Assembly (NCBI GenBank): GCA_963576475.1
Contig: OY754981.1
Location: 16,170,341-16,234,340 of the forward strand
DNA: 64,000 bases
Direction: 5' to 3'
DNA from: Molanna angustata
Taxonomy: Eukaryota > Arthropoda > Insecta > Trichoptera > Molannidae
Shown: positions 44,501 to 56,593 of the stretch, one piece after another
Layout of the letters: each line of letters starts with the position of its first letter
How positions within the stretch are numbered: the stretch's first letter is position 1
Notes under the pieces: model-generated
What the model was told of the DNA's origin: nothing
Database searches by the model: none
The model's input: the letters and a program-made list of their open reading frames with translations, nothing else
Position numbers and translations under genes: made by a program

Positions 44501-45020
44501 ACATAAAACTGCTCTATTTTTCGACCCTAATAGTCCTTCGTATCATAAGAATTCTCATGTAGGGGAAATGAAGCAATATTCAAAGATAAAAGCAGAATGA
44601 AGGTAAACGCAAACAGCAGAAAAAATAAATGTGCCGTATATTGGGGTGAGCAAACCGAACCGCATGTCATATTATTTTCCATACAGGTCTGATTTCCATC
44701 AGTAAAAATCATCTGAATTGAATTCAACTGTACCAAATCAAGTCATTATAATTCAGAAAATTATACATTTTTTTTTTGTTTTTTAACTTTTTTTATACCT
44801 TAAAACTTTTGCCAAATATGGTTTGCTAACTAAAAAACAGACGATTAGCATAAAGATTAGTGAATAAGGCTAAAATACATCGTCTTCCTATGTATAATAA
44901 TATACATATACATAAATCACCAGAAGAATATGCATCTTTGAATATTGCTTCATTTCCCCTACATGAGAATTCTTATGATACGAAGGACTATAAGGGTCGA
45001 AAAATAGAGCAGTTTTATGT
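44501..45020. repeat. 87-bp near-identical inverted repeats, 346-bp spacer
   Basis: Arms 44501-44587 and 44934-45020 (ACATAAAACTGCTCTATTTT...TTCAAAGAT) differ at one position that I can see. The spacer is AT-rich with no gene. No terminal motif or target duplication identifies a transposon family. The minus-strand frame at 44527-44736 spans an arm and is not supported. Confidence 0.9.
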
Positions 45021-45151
45021 TCACAGTCACATCTGTGTCTATTTCCAATACATACTTTTTTCTTATTTGTGCAATTAAAAAATAAAAATTACAAGACACC
45101 TACATACATACACTAGGTACATGTATATGCATAATATCATGATAACATTTG

Positions 45152-45345
45152 GATGGGTGGATGGCAGAGCGGTTAGCGCGCTGGGTTAGTAATCCAGTGG
45201 TCGCGAGTTCGAATCCTGCCTCGACCGATCTCGTTCACCTATAGGACAAGCATTTATGCTTAGTTTAGGGAACGTAGGAAGATGTATATGTACTTGTTTA
45301 ACAAGGACATATTCATTTTTTTTAAAAAAAAAAAAAAAACATAAC
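45152..45345 (+). mobile_element. tRNA-derived SINE family T (full length)
   Basis: GGTGGATGGCAGAGCGGTTA, then GCGCGCTGGGTTAGTAATCC and GAGTTCGAATCC show boxes A and B. An anticodon-like loop TTAGTAA (AGT) suggests descent from tRNA-Thr. The body ends ACAAGGACATATTCATTTTT followed by a 15-base A-run. The T-arm pairs poorly, so it is a SINE and not a gene. Relics are at 17990 and 55078. Confidence 0.8.
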
Positions 45346-45960
45346 TTTTATTCACATTTCTACTCTGTATAAAATATTTTATTTTATATAGTTATGTACA
45401 TTATATTTTATAATTTTAATACAACCTATAATATACATATTATTTCTCTGTCTCCTGTGAAACTTTATAATAATGTGTCCACTGCTAGCATTAATCTAAT
45501 TTCAATGATGCATATGTAGGTGGTGTAGTAAAAAATATTATTTTTATTGACTAAGGTAAATTCTAGAAAGCACATTATTATATAATATACATGTTAACGA
45601 AACAGTAAATTATTTCTTTATTTATTTCATTTACCTTTTATCACACCATATTTATAATGACAACAATAAGTTGATTACTGCTGCCAAACAAGGAAATCCT
45701 GTTCTAGATCTAGCAGTTTACAATTTTTATTGACAATTATATACAATCATGAACCAGGTAATTGTTCAATGATAATGTCAATTTATGATTATCTCTCCAC
45801 AACACGTTTTAACGGTTATGCATTTATGCGGTTTTTAACCAAGTTCCTTCCAAATTTGAGTTGAAAACAGGATGTAGGTACCCAATAGTAACCCAATTTG
45901 TATGAAAATACAAATTCATTCAGGATTTGAATGCATTCTGAATATAAAATTACATATATA
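45346..45960. other. no gene seen
   Basis: AT-rich and unassigned. Confidence 0.4.

Positions 45961-45961
<1 letters not shown>

Positions 45962-46024
<63 letters not shown>
45962..46024 (+). repeat. (GT)n microsatellite, left half
   Basis: A nearly uninterrupted GT run of about 60 bp, directly abutting CAGGGCCGG. Frames of alternating Cys/Val or His/Thr here are artefacts. Confidence 0.95.
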
Positions 46025-46027
<3 letters not shown>

Positions 46028-47443
46028 GGCCGGATAAACGTGTTTTTGCGCCCAGAGCAATATATTTCAAACCGCCCCCCCCCTCTCCTTCCCAAATGTT
46101 TGGAATTTTAATATTATATTATGCAGTATAATTCAATATTATACAGTAAAAATCAATATATTAATATAAACCAAAGAACAAAAATAAATTATAATTCTAC
46201 CTATTCCTATTCATGTATGTAACGTATCCTGAGAAGTAGGCATTTTAAACTAAAACCTTAAGTCTTACAATTTTTAAAGTATTGGGTCTCATCACATAAA
46301 CCGTTTTAAAGTAAAATATAATTTTAAAAGTCCTTTTAACTATCACAAATATTATGTAAATAAACTAAACTTAATAACTAATGTTAACACTATTTAATTT
46401 TATCATAAAAACCATTTCTAATTAAATAAAAACTCAATATAACTATAAAATGCCAGTAAAAATTTAAAATCACACCAAACTTAAAATAAAAAAACAAATC
46501 GCTATTCTAATTAACACAAAACACTAAATAAGTTCTTGGTATAATTAATACATAAATTAAAATTAATAAAACGAGGTATTTCGATGAATTTTACACAAAA
46601 CAGCACACGAAAACTCCAGTTGATTTCGACACACTTTGCCGACTAGTATTCCATCTAGTTGTATATATTAAAATCTATGGTCTATACTAGACTCGTAAAA
46701 AATATTGACACGTGTTAACACTTGACATCAGACAGAAGAGAGAGATAGAAACAATAATATATGAATAATTGAAAGAGTCAGGTGACGAGTCGGCGACCGA
46801 GGTCAAGAAAATAAGTAAGTATGTCGCTAAAGTCGAAAGGGAAAACTTCACTGAAATTGTCATAACATTTCTACAGAACATTGTTTCCCTTTTTTAGAAA
46901 ACCTTGCTATTGGTTGTATACAGGTTCCGCATATTTAAAACGGCTTATGTAGTTTCATTAACAAGCAATAAGAGTTCTTAGTATAATTTATCATTAAAGT
47001 TACTATGGTGTGTAGCATCTGGAATGTTTTCAAACATGCCGTTACCATCTCATATGAAATTCATTATGAACCGCCCGGGCGATTTCAGATAGGGGGGCGC
47101 TGGCTTCATTATGTAGATAATTTTTACACTTAAGCAAGTAAATTATTACAATGATTATGTGTGCGTGTGTGTGAATCGAATGTCGAGCAGCATAAACGTG
47201 TTGTTAGTATTTGGTAGGTAGGTATATGTTTACGAATAACACGGTAATAGACGGATAAGATCACCGCAGAATTTTAACATACACACCATCACGCCGTGTC
47301 CCTTTCGGGGAAGGCAAAGAGAACCGAGTGCCATACCTGGGGAATTTTTGATTTATATAATTAACATTTTAGGATTTTAAGCGCCCTTTTTAGACAAGCG
47401 CCCTGACTTCTTGTTCCGGATTGTTCTATGATTTATCCGGCCC

Positions 47444-47445
<2 letters not shown>
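46025..47445. mobile_element. 1,421-bp non-autonomous hAT-like element
   Basis: CAGGGCCGGATAAA on the left and TTTATCCGGCCCTG on the right form a 14-bp perfect TIR starting CAGGG. It lies within a GT array, so TGTGTGTG flanks both ends and fits an 8-bp duplication. The interior has no transposase. It contains GCGCCC motifs near both ends and a CR1-like tail at 47280-47345. Confidence 0.8.
47280..47345 (-). mobile_element. CR1-like 3' end fragment inside hAT
   Basis: On the minus strand CTCGGTTCTCTTTGCCTTCC, then GGGACACGGCGTGATGG and TGTGTATGTT parallels the end at 50000-50068. Confidence 0.45.

Positions 47446-47521
<76 letters not shown>
47446..47521 (+). repeat. (GT)n microsatellite, right half
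   Basis: A continuation of the GT array on the other side of the hAT element, with one GAGG interruption at about 47472. Confidence 0.95.
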
Positions 47522-49559
47522 TGTAACATGAGTTGTTTACAGTAATTTCTTGTTATTGATGGAAAGCTTGTTATTGGCTCTGAATTCTATGTTAAAAATT
47601 TGTATTATAAAAAATGTAAATGAGCTGATGGCTTCCCAAATAAATAAATAAATAAATAAAATCCGTATTTCTTTCCACAGAATCCGTCATTGTTTCAGAA
47701 ACAGTGTTGAGACGCAAATAATCTATTATTTTTAACATAAAGCATACGTAAGATGTCACATCTACGTAAGATGTCTTAACCGTAATACATAATAATACAA
47801 GTCTATCATTTATATTACATATACAAGAACTGCGCAAGACTGTAATATTGATCATTACCCCATAGTCAGGTTAAAGAGTCTTACATTATTTATATAATTC
47901 TCTTTAGCTTCTACAAAGGTAAAATAATACCTCCAGAGTTGCGACCGAACAAAAGTTGTAATCCACTCATTACGTCATTAATTATTGAATCTTAAGTTTT
48001 GCGAATTGTTCAATTTAGCTGTTGTAGCCTTCTTGAAATTCTATTGTCTACGTTCAGCTTATGGACTGAACCGCACACAGCATTCATTTATATAGACGTT
48101 AACAAAAGAAGTGTCATTCTTCGAGGGGTTTTTGATATAATATTCACCTAAGAAACCCATAAAAACGATGTATTATCTGATTATTCAATATTCAAGAGAA
48201 CGACGTTGTATAAAATGTATTGGAAAACATTTGTGAGGTCTTTGAACTTGTTAAATGTTTATATGAATATACTCGAGAATTGAATACAAAAAGCAACTGA
48301 AGAATTATTTTAATTGTTTAATTAATAACAATATATTATGTATTTCAGTTGTAGACTAGTGTTTGCTATAATTATGTTATAACGATATTCTCATCATACA
48401 TAGGTACATATATGCACATGGATGGGTATGTATATGTAATGAAACATCGATATTTTGATATTCAATATTATTGTTGCATTTTATCCTACCTACTTCCTTT
48501 CATACCTACAAATTTGCCTACAAAAATCAGTCAGCATCAAGGGCACGCCGTGTGAACTTAATGTTTCGGACTCTTATCAAACCTAGTAAAATAAATCATT
48601 TCAAATCTGTGTCTTCGCCATCTAACTTATCAATATAGTGTTTGTGATTATTGTGTCAGGTGAGCATCAGGAAGCATTGGCAAAAATCTGAACCAGATCA
48701 GGAAAGGTAGGCAAATATTCCTTCTTTACTAGAGTAATTTATTCATTTTTTGATATTGATGTAGGTTGAATTATTAACGTGATACCAGTTTATCATCAGT
48801 TTTGTCCTATTACAGTCCTGATAGGTATGAATATATAAGTATTTATTTTCTTCTCATTCCTCAATATGTTTTTTTCATTAGGTAGTGTTTTCACTTATCA
48901 CTGTTAATTGAATAACGTAATTTTGACAGTTTTAATATTTAAAAAAATATAAATGCATTAAAAATTGTCAGATATTATAATTTAAAAACGAAGAATAACT
49001 CCTTTGATAAATATATATATATCTAGGCGGTTACATGTTCTGAAAAATAAAAAAATCATCTCACAAAGAAATATTATCGTCCTTCAAACTCTTACATTAT
49101 CACATGAATCCATCTTTAGAATTATTACCCACTTTTATGTGTTTTTCCCTTTTATATACACGCAGTTCATTCCTAACAATCCCTCAGATCATTGTTTTAC
49201 AACCCCTCAACTTTCGGACATAATTCAATTTTATATTATTGAAATATATGAATTGAAAGTTTGTCGTGTTTATATAAAATTTCTTGCAAACTTTTACCCT
49301 AACCAACGTAACCAAATAAATTAAAAGAAAATAAATAGATTGATCAGATAAGGAGAAGTATATTGGATTTGAAATCGGAGTATTTGAATGTCCATCCAAT
49401 GATAACAATATAATATTTTGTTATTTATAAGAAATGTTTTGGGTTGTGCCTTCCTTTATTGATGATAATTTAATTACCTAATTAATAAATATCTAAAAAA
49501 AATAATAACAAATCCTCTTACACAAACTTTGGATTTTGGGTATTGTTGAAGATTTGTTT
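47522..49559. other. no gene seen
   Basis: AT-rich. (AAAT)5 at about 47639-47660. ACGTAAGATGTC is duplicated at 47747 and 47764. The 106-codon frame at 49004-49324 has no motif. Nothing else was found. Confidence 0.4.
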
Positions 49560-49989
49560 AGATGCATCACTTCTGATGATAGGAATATGTGTCAATTAAT
49601 GGATGCTCCTCAAACTGGCATTGCATTCCTTCTGGGATTCAGCAGGGCTCACATTTAGTTCCCCATTTTTGTATTATTATGCACCAATGACATGTGTAAT
49701 CAAATAAAAAATATACATTTTATATGATGACTATGCAAACTTTACAAAAATATTACATGCATTCAAGATAATCGTGATCTATGGGATAATTTAGTTAGTT
49801 ATTGTAATAGTAATTAGATATATCTTAATGTAAATAAATTTGCTCATACTTCAATTACATGAAAATAAAATAAACTCATGCACATAAAATATACAATTGA
49901 CAGTACATCAATCATGGATGTAATTGAAATTAGAGATTCGGTATAATTCTTGATTAGCAAGGTAAATTTCGTTTGTCATACATATATTT

Positions 49990-50068
49990 CAAGATAGAGG
50001 TGTCTGGCGATCGGTCCTCTCTGCCTACCCCAAGTAGGGATACGGCGTGATGGTATGTATGTATAAAT
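49990..50068 (+). mobile_element. CR1-like 3' end fragment
   Basis: GTCTGGCGATCGGTCCTCTC, then TGCCTACCCCAAGTAGGG, ACGGCGTGATGGTATG and TATGTATA resemble lepidopteran CR1/Zenon termini. It is inserted between two parts of a LINE RT frame. Confidence 0.5.
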
Positions 50069-50169
50069 ATTATTACTGCGAAAGCATATAAAATGTTAGG
50101 CTGCATAAATCGCGTATTTAAACCATTTAGAAACGAAGGTGATCTAAATGTATTGTGTATCTTCTATTA

Positions 50170-52136
50170 CACAGGCCAACAAAATTAAAAAAAATATTTT
50201 GGTGCCTGAGATCTAAGAACTGAGTTTAGATATACGTAATGTACTGATTATAAAACTGGCAGCAGATTTTTTCTATCAGCTCTAGTTTTTGAGATAGAGA
50301 CTAATTGAATTTAGTTCTAATAAAATAAATAAATCAACATCTCTTTAAAATTCAAAATAGAAATTTGGTACTTAAAACTAGGATCTAATCAGCCAAATAT
50401 ACCTGAAATTGTCCGTCAACAAATATTCCTAGAACCACGTAAGCATTCTGATGACTGATATTTTTGTCTCGTTAATATTAAAGGCATAAATAGGAACAAT
50501 CGACATAAATGGACATATCCTGATCTAGATTCTGCAAGAAGACTTGTACCGCACTCTAATGAAATACCCGTTCCAACCTTCAGCAGTCTCCCTAAAATCC
50601 CGGAAGATGATACAGAAACATCAACGTCTGATGAAGTTCAAAGAATGCAATCAGAAAACGACAGTGAATTTGAAGCAGATTTAACAACTCCTCAGTGTTT
50701 TAATCAAAAAGAACTGAACGATCTCATGAGAGACCTATACCTCTCAAAGGAGTGTGCTGAATTACTGGCATCCAGATTAAAAGAAAAGAACCTTCTTTAT
50801 CCAGGCACTAATGTTACATTTTATCGTAAGAGAGAAAAGGATCTGCTGCCTTTTTTCATTCAGGAAAATAAGCTGGTATTCTGTAACGATATAAAAGGAG
50901 TCTTAGAAAAAATGAGTTTGCCATATTATACTTCAGACAAGTGGCACCTTTTCATTGACAGTTCAAAACGTAGTTTAAATTGTGTCCTTTTACATAACGG
51001 TAACAAATATGCCTCAATTCCTATTGGACATTCTACTACCATGAAAGAGAAGTATAAAACAATAGCACAAGTTTTGAAACAAATTAAATACGAAGAACAT
51101 CTGTGGGCAATTTGTGTTGATTTGAAAATGGTGAACTTCCTCCTTGGACAGCAAAGTGGATATACAAAATACCCCTGTTTTGTATGTCTTTGGGATATCA
51201 GAGCTAAAGATCAGCACTGGGTTAAGAGAAATTGGCCTTTAAGAAATACTATGATTCAAGGAAAACAAAATGTAGTGAATGAACCTTTGGTTACGAGAGA
51301 AAAAATCTTACTACCACCCTCGCATATCAAGTTGGGGCTTATGAAGCAGTTTGTGAAAGCGTTAGATCGAGATGGAAATTGTTTTGGGAACTTGTCACTT
51401 AAGTTTCCTGGGATAAGCACGGAAAAACTAAAAGATGTATATTTGATGGTCCTCAAATAAGGCAACTTATTAAAGATCCACAGTTCACCACATCAATGAA
51501 TGAGACTGAATCTAACGCTTGGGGTTCATTTGTTCAAGTAGTTCAAAATTTTCTTGGAAATCACAAAGCAGACTAGTGATAGTGATAGTTTCCACTAGAA
51601 TTAGTGGAAACTATGCTTTCAAATTTTCATATTCTCGGTTGTAACATGAGTATAAAACTTTACTACCTCCACAGCCACCTAGATCGCTTTCCAGAAAATT
51701 TAGGTGACTATAGTGAAGAACAGGGAGAAAGATTCCATCAGGATATTAAAACTATGGAAGATCGATATCAAGGACGATGGGTTAGCCACATGATGGCCGA
51801 CTACTATTGGAGCCTTCAGCGAGACTGCCCCAGTACCTAAACTCCATGATAGAAAGTCGTATAAACGAAAATTTGTAGGTGATAGTGACTAATATGAATA
51901 TGAATGTATGTTAATCTACTTTTTAAAATAAATATTTAAATAGGTATGTGTTTTTTACTGGCAATACTCATAGTTATAATGTAAAATATATATAGAGGTT
52001 AAAAAACAGTAAATAATTCCTATTTTAAAAACTAGATCTGATAGGCAAGATCTGATGGCTATTTCGGAATCTCCACCCAAAAATTACCCAGGAACAGTTA
52101 AAAAATCGCCGGCACCAAAATGTGTGTTGGCCTGTG
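50170..52136 (+). mobile_element. 1,967-bp DNA transposon, TTA target duplication
   Basis: CACAGGCCAACA begins at 50170 and its inverse TGTTGGCCTGTG ends at 52136. ATTTTGGTGCC is shared farther in, after an indel. TTA lies on both sides (50167-50169, 52137-52139). The LINE sequence is continuous across one TTA, which supports the ends independently. The only coding content is the broken ORF at 50350-51895. A 3-bp TTA site recalls PIF/Harbinger and CACTA groups, but the protein does not look like theirs. Confidence 0.8.
50350..51895 (+). pseudogene. broken copy of an uncharacterised arthropod protein family
   Basis: The longest open piece is 50645-51460 (271 codons). An in-phase upstream extension reaches about 50350 except for TGA at 50456, which replaces a Cys codon in a DD.YFC motif. 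A shift at about 51445, a stop at about 51574 and a short insertion at about 51577-51600 precede the last piece (51604-51840). Visible motifs: WHLFIDSSK (Asp105 of the piece), CVDLKMVNFLLG (Asp159), KYPCFVCLWD, LPPSHIKLGLMKQFVKAL, HLDRFPENLG, EEQGERFHQDIKTM. I know this pattern only as a recurrent hypothetical protein. The two Asp and the Glu/Gly-Glu block could be a DDE-type triad (inference). Confidence 0.75.
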
Positions 52137-52679
52137 TTATATTTTAGAATTCGGATATAGGTATTATATGGAAACTATTCGAAGATATAAACAATTGGTA
52201 TATATACTCCGAGTATAACGAATTCAAAATAAGTTTTTAAATGAGAAATAGATTTCCCAATTATATCTCTGCGCAGCAATTTACTTTAAAATCGGGATTT
52301 GAAAATGCTCAATGATGTCACATATCTATTTAAATTAATAATATATTATAACTTAATAGACTACCCTGAACTCCTAGAGCTTCAGATTTTAATCCTTTTA
52401 CGGAGGGCAATAATATAAAACATTTTAAATTATACCTTTTCGTACAATTATAATTAAAAAAAGAATTGAAATTCGCTCAAATTATAATACTTTCCTTAAT
52501 CATATAGATATGAGTATTCAATTTAAAATTTGATGTAGGTATACATTTATATTTATTTACGTATTTTTGATGTCTCCCCACTTCATCCTTTCCTTAAACC
52601 CCTAGTCCGTCTCCCATTGCCTTTTCTTCTGCCCTTTTTCTTTTCCTTTTATTTTCTTTTAATTAATTGTGTTTGTTTT

Positions 52680-53110
52680 TTTTATTTTTTTTTTTTTTTC
52701 AACATAATTTCATTTATAAAAGATCCCACTAACCATATATGGTTATCAGTGGGTGTCTATATCATACAATACATGTGCTAAATTAAACTAACCAACAATG
52801 ACAAAAAAATGAAATTGGTTTGACAATATAAAAATGTTTTGATAGATCCAAAATAACACTAGAATAGAAACAACAACAAAAAAACATATAGAAGAAAACC
52901 CAAAAAATACAATAGAGTAAGAACAAAAGAAAAGGAAAAGTAATAAAATAATAAAATAAAAGGAAGGAAAAGAACATTATTCGTTAAAAATGTTTTTTTT
53001 ACAGGATCCCTTGATTTTATTAAACGAATTTAATCCAATTAAGTCTGAGGGCAAGCTGTTAAAAATTGTTGGTATTGAATACTGCAGTGTTCTTTCACCG
53101 TAATAGTTAT
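52680..53110 (-). pseudogene. LINE C-terminus and 3' UTR
   Basis: On the minus strand 53110-52980 reads INNYYGER-like, then TIFNSLPSDLIGLNSFNKI and KGSCKKNIF, a Jockey-style C-terminus (R...YG.R.L.Y..P.I.N.LP). The 3' UTR holds the hairpin ACCATATATGGT (52732-52744). The T-run at 52675-52700 is the tail. Confidence 0.65.
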
Positions 53111-53869
53111 TTACTCTAGGTATATTGTATTTACCGGTTTTAAATGTTTATTTGCTAATATATTTTTGAGTGAAAACCTGTTATTATTTTCCTTGTTTGT
53201 ATTAGGTACCTAACATTTATATCCATTTTTATATAAATAAAAAAAAATTGATGGTTGTCTAATTAATAAATAAAAAAAATCCTAGTCGAATCATTGATGA
53301 GGTTATTTTATAGTGTAAAAATGAAAATTTAGGTTAATGTGAAAATAAGTTATATATAGTAAATACGATGAACTTAAATGAGTTCGGTTAGTATGTTTCT
53401 TGAACTAGAAAAGAAAGCAAAACGTTTATATTTTTAAATGTTTTTAATTTTTATTATTTTTTTTATTTAAATCTATTCTCTGAGTGAACTCGAAAGAAAC
53501 CTAACTTAGTTCACCTGAGATATAAGACGATTTCGCTTTATAAATATGTAGATGTGCCTTATTGCAGGGTCTATGAATTATGGAAGATAGTCTAAGATGA
53601 GTAGGCACTTTCAAACTCTCTAACAAAAGACATTTGAATAGGCACGTGAATTTCAGCAATAAATAATCCACATAATAAAAACATCGTTTTATATTTCCAT
53701 TCGAATGGAAATATTCTCACTTCGTCGTATCCGAATTACCGTAATAAAATGAAATGATGCATGAATCTCGATACCTTTCTTAAATAAGAAATATTTAAAG
53801 ATTGTTTTATGTTATGTAGATAAAATGATTGCTGTTACATAAATTATTGCTGTCAATCACTAGTAAAAC
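53111..53869. other. no gene seen
   Basis: AT-rich. GAATGGAAATATT near 53702 is part of a small hairpin with TCCATTCGAATGGA. Unassigned. Confidence 0.4.
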
Positions 53870-54150
53870 TCTCCGAGATCGTGTTCACAATTTTCAAATA
53901 AAGAAAACATGTGGAATAGAGGACATCGTTCGGTGGAGTAAATCCAGAAGATGTCACTGGAGGGACCACGTAGCCAGGATGGACAGTGATAGATGATTTG
54001 CATATATAGCGGCGAATGAAATCCCTTCTGGCCGCCGCCTACCCGGAAGACCACCCAAGAGATGGAAGGATAGCTGGACTTTGTCATCCCAGGAGGCATA
54101 GTTTCTGAAGAACAGACCAACCAGGTCTACTAAACGAAGAAGAAGAAGAA
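53870..54150 (+). pseudogene. LINE C-terminal end with GAAGAA tail
   Basis: One frame gives CHWRDHVARMDSDR, a stop, then GRRLPGRPPKRWKDSW, and the sequence ends AACGAAGAAGAAGAAGAA. This 'GHVARM.D.R / GRRPPGRP.KRW.D' end is typical of a class of insect LINEs. It is 5'-truncated. The minus-strand frames 54120-53860 and 54262-53954 are antisense. Confidence 0.7.
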
Positions 54151-54159
54151 AATTATTGC

Positions 54160-54262
54160 TGTGAAGTGCCGGCATGGAATAGTGTCCAATATTTTCTATT
54201 GTCTTAGTTTTTGGATGTCCCGTATGAGCTGGGAAATCAAAAATACTTAACATACATTTCAC
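54160..54262 (+). mobile_element. CR1-like repeat A, copy 4 (fragment)
   Basis: GTGCCGGCATGGAATAGTGT, then TTTTTGGATGTCCCGTATGA and GCTGGGAAATC match the start of copies 1 and 3. Confidence 0.45.
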
Positions 54263-54274
54263 ATAGTTAGTAGT

Positions 54275-54600
54275 TCAGCGGCTGTGGAACGATCTTCGAA
54301 ATAATGTATTTCCCGGGTCTTTTTAAGATCCGAATTAATATTTTTCAGAGTGTGCTACATATGTTGACAACTTGTGATATGCTGACGCCTTTCCGACTTG
54401 TTTCGGAATACGGCAGACAGAGATGTGATCTTGTTAGTGATCACCAGCTTGAGTGATCTGATATGGCACGAAGAAGAAAAAGGTTATAATAATAATAGTA
54501 ATATTTATTTTTCCGAAATAACATACAAACAGGAACTTATAGTTGTAAAACATGTAATTTATAATTTATTTTGTGTAAAATAAAATAAAATAAAAATAAT
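54275..54600 (+). pseudogene. LINE C-terminus and 3' end
   Basis: 54287-54345 reads RLWNDLRNNVFPG, then LFKIRI after a shift, the same family as the minus-strand relic 62511-62745. It is followed by about 190 bp ending in AAATAAAATAAAATAAAAAT. Confidence 0.55.
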
Positions 54601-55077
54601 ATAAAATAACATATTTGTTGGGAATTACCATGTTTTTTAGTTCCTCCAATAAATCTTTGTCTATCTAACTAGGAGTAATTCCTGTTTTAAGTAAGGACAA
54701 TTTTATTAAAATTTTAATAACAAGTCCACTTCAAGCTACATCATTGAAATATTGAAATTAAAAAGAAGAATTATACTCATAGTAAGTAATGAACATCAAT
54801 GAAGAAAGTATCCCAATTTGAAAGCAATCAATATACAAATAAATATACAAATAAACACCACCAATTCTGAATGATTTCTTTTATGGTGATACGCGACCGG
54901 TGTGTGAGACCAAAAATTGAGTATAGAATAAATAAAGATTCTTAGTATGTGATCCTCCTCTTTGTCTAAGAGATAGCAACGTCAAAAAACAATTTATTTT
55001 TTGATGCCAGTTTTTTTTTTACATTTCTATACATATTGAATATATATTTGAATTTAATAAATTGAATATATATTTTA
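54601..55077. other. no gene seen
   Basis: AT-rich and unassigned. Confidence 0.4.
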
Positions 55078-55117
55078 GATGGGTCGATGGCAGAGCGGTT
55101 AGCGCGCTGGGCTAGCC
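55078..55117 (+). mobile_element. SINE family T, head only
   Basis: GATGGGTCGATGGCAGAGCG, then GTTAGCGCGCTGGGCTAG is the box A part of the SINE at 45152. It is cut where repeat F begins. Confidence 0.65.
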
Positions 55118-55625
55118 CGACAGGGAAAAAAATCCAATGTTTGCGCATATGCAATAATAAAAATATATCCGATTACTTACACATTGGTACAAGTAGGTAA
55201 ATAAGACAAAAAATGACCTTATAAGTCTGGCGCAATTCAGGGGTGACTTCTATGCGAAAAATGCATTGTCACCTCACATATAAGAATTGTAGCTTTCATT
55301 ATTTACAAAAAACCAATTCTCTCAATAGATGGCGTTACAACAAAATAAAAAAAAAATAATAATATTGGTGTTCATAATTTCACCCATAGATGGCTGTAGT
55401 AAAAATTCCTTATTTTCAAGCGAAAAGAATTTCAGTATTACAATATATAGAAGTTTCAAAATTGAATTGATAGGGATCTCATTAAAAAGGCATAATTGGT
55501 GAACGTTGCGCAAGCGCATAAAGTGATCACGTAAACCAGCCGATGACAGGTCGTAAGCCCTGTAGGTGCCTTGATTTCCCGGTTCTCCTACAATAAATAT
55601 TCCAACTTCGTCTCTATTGAGATAA
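55118..55625 (+). repeat. interspersed repeat F, copy 5 (longest)
   Basis: It runs from CCCGACAGGGAAAAAAATCC and ATCCGATTACTTACAC, through TAGATGGCGTTACAAC and AAGGCATAATTGGTGAACG, to CCGATGACAGGTCGTAAGCC and CTTCGTCTCTATTGAGAT. It is the reference copy for the fragments at 880, 11090, 28712 and 39400. No coding. The termini do not reveal the class. Confidence 0.65.
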
Positions 55626-56593
55626 TTAAAAATCTGTTAAAAAATATTATTTTCATCTTTGTAAGCCCATTTTGTGCTCTTATACCGTCCATTAATTGAA
55701 TTACCGTCCTGATTAAAATGAATCTTGGTGATTCATTCAGCGCACACCCGGGAAGGTTTCTGAAAAATTAAATATTAATTAATTATTTAAGTAAGTACCT
55801 ATATATTTCACAGACGGATTTTATATGTTCATGGATTTTATAACATGCAAGTAAAAATTATATCAATAAAATCTTAAAATCTGCAATATCCGCATTAGCT
55901 TGATGGGCACTGGTAAATGGAACCTCTCCCACGTGCTAGATTTACCTTTTTCATACGAAATAATATATTAAAAAACAGCGATTAAAAAATTATTCATCTA
56001 AAACGTTGCTATCTCTCGAACTATAAGTATGTTCATAGGTAGGTACCTAAAACATTTTAGTAGAATTCACATAAATAACAAAACATTAAACGTTAAACGT
56101 GTTCAACCGAGTGATTGATTGATGTTTTCACTGTAGCGTTAGGTACTGGAAATATCTGAAAAACGCAATCAGTGTAATTGTTAAACACTAAAACAAAAAA
56201 CTCCTAAATAAGATAAGAACATACACTTGATAGCTACTAGATAAGTTAATGTTTTTATTATTTTAGGTAGATAAGTGTTAAAGGAGAAGATTAACGAGAA
56301 AACCATGTTTGAATTGATAATTTATTAAAATAACGAAACGCTGAACATTATATAAGTAAAAATACAGCGTAGGTACCTACATATTGGTAAAATGCCAAAA
56401 CGATTTATAATTCTATATAAATATTATTTGTACAATCACTAATATCAAATGTATATTTTGATAGTGATTTGTATTCATGCTTTAAAGTAAATACCAAACC
56501 GAAAATCTATTCTTACTTATATTTATTACTTATTGGGTTGTCAAAAAGTACGTATAATTTTTCTTCTGGAATCATTGCTTTTATGATTACATG
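55626..56593. other. no gene seen
   Basis: AT-rich and unassigned. Confidence 0.4.

Larger units (their letters stand above)
49560..52560 (+). pseudogene. Jockey-like LINE RT relic, interrupted
   Basis: 49600-49700 reads like SGIQQGSHL.P, and about 49720-49800 like Y.DD..FTKILHAF, in shifting frames. 50068-50165 gives ITAKAYKMLGCINRVFKPF. The C-terminal region continues after the inserted DNA transposon, at 52140-52560 (SLYLCAAIYFKIGI-like, ending IDMSIQFKI). It is heavily decayed, with many stops. It is split by a CR1-like tail (49990-50068) and by the 1,967-bp element. Confidence 0.65.

Noticed and set aside
45158..45228. tRNA-Thr-like gene
   Set aside because: The T-arm pairs poorly, the head continues into a conserved SINE body with an A-tail, and truncated copies exist at 17990 and 55078.
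45902..46131. Open frames of alternating Cys-Val or Thr-His
   Set aside because: They are translations of the GT microsatellite on either strand and carry no gene signal.
53860..54262. Minus-strand frames of 86 and 102 codons
   Set aside because: They are antisense to a LINE C-terminus ending in a GAAGAA tail and to the repeat A fragment next to it.
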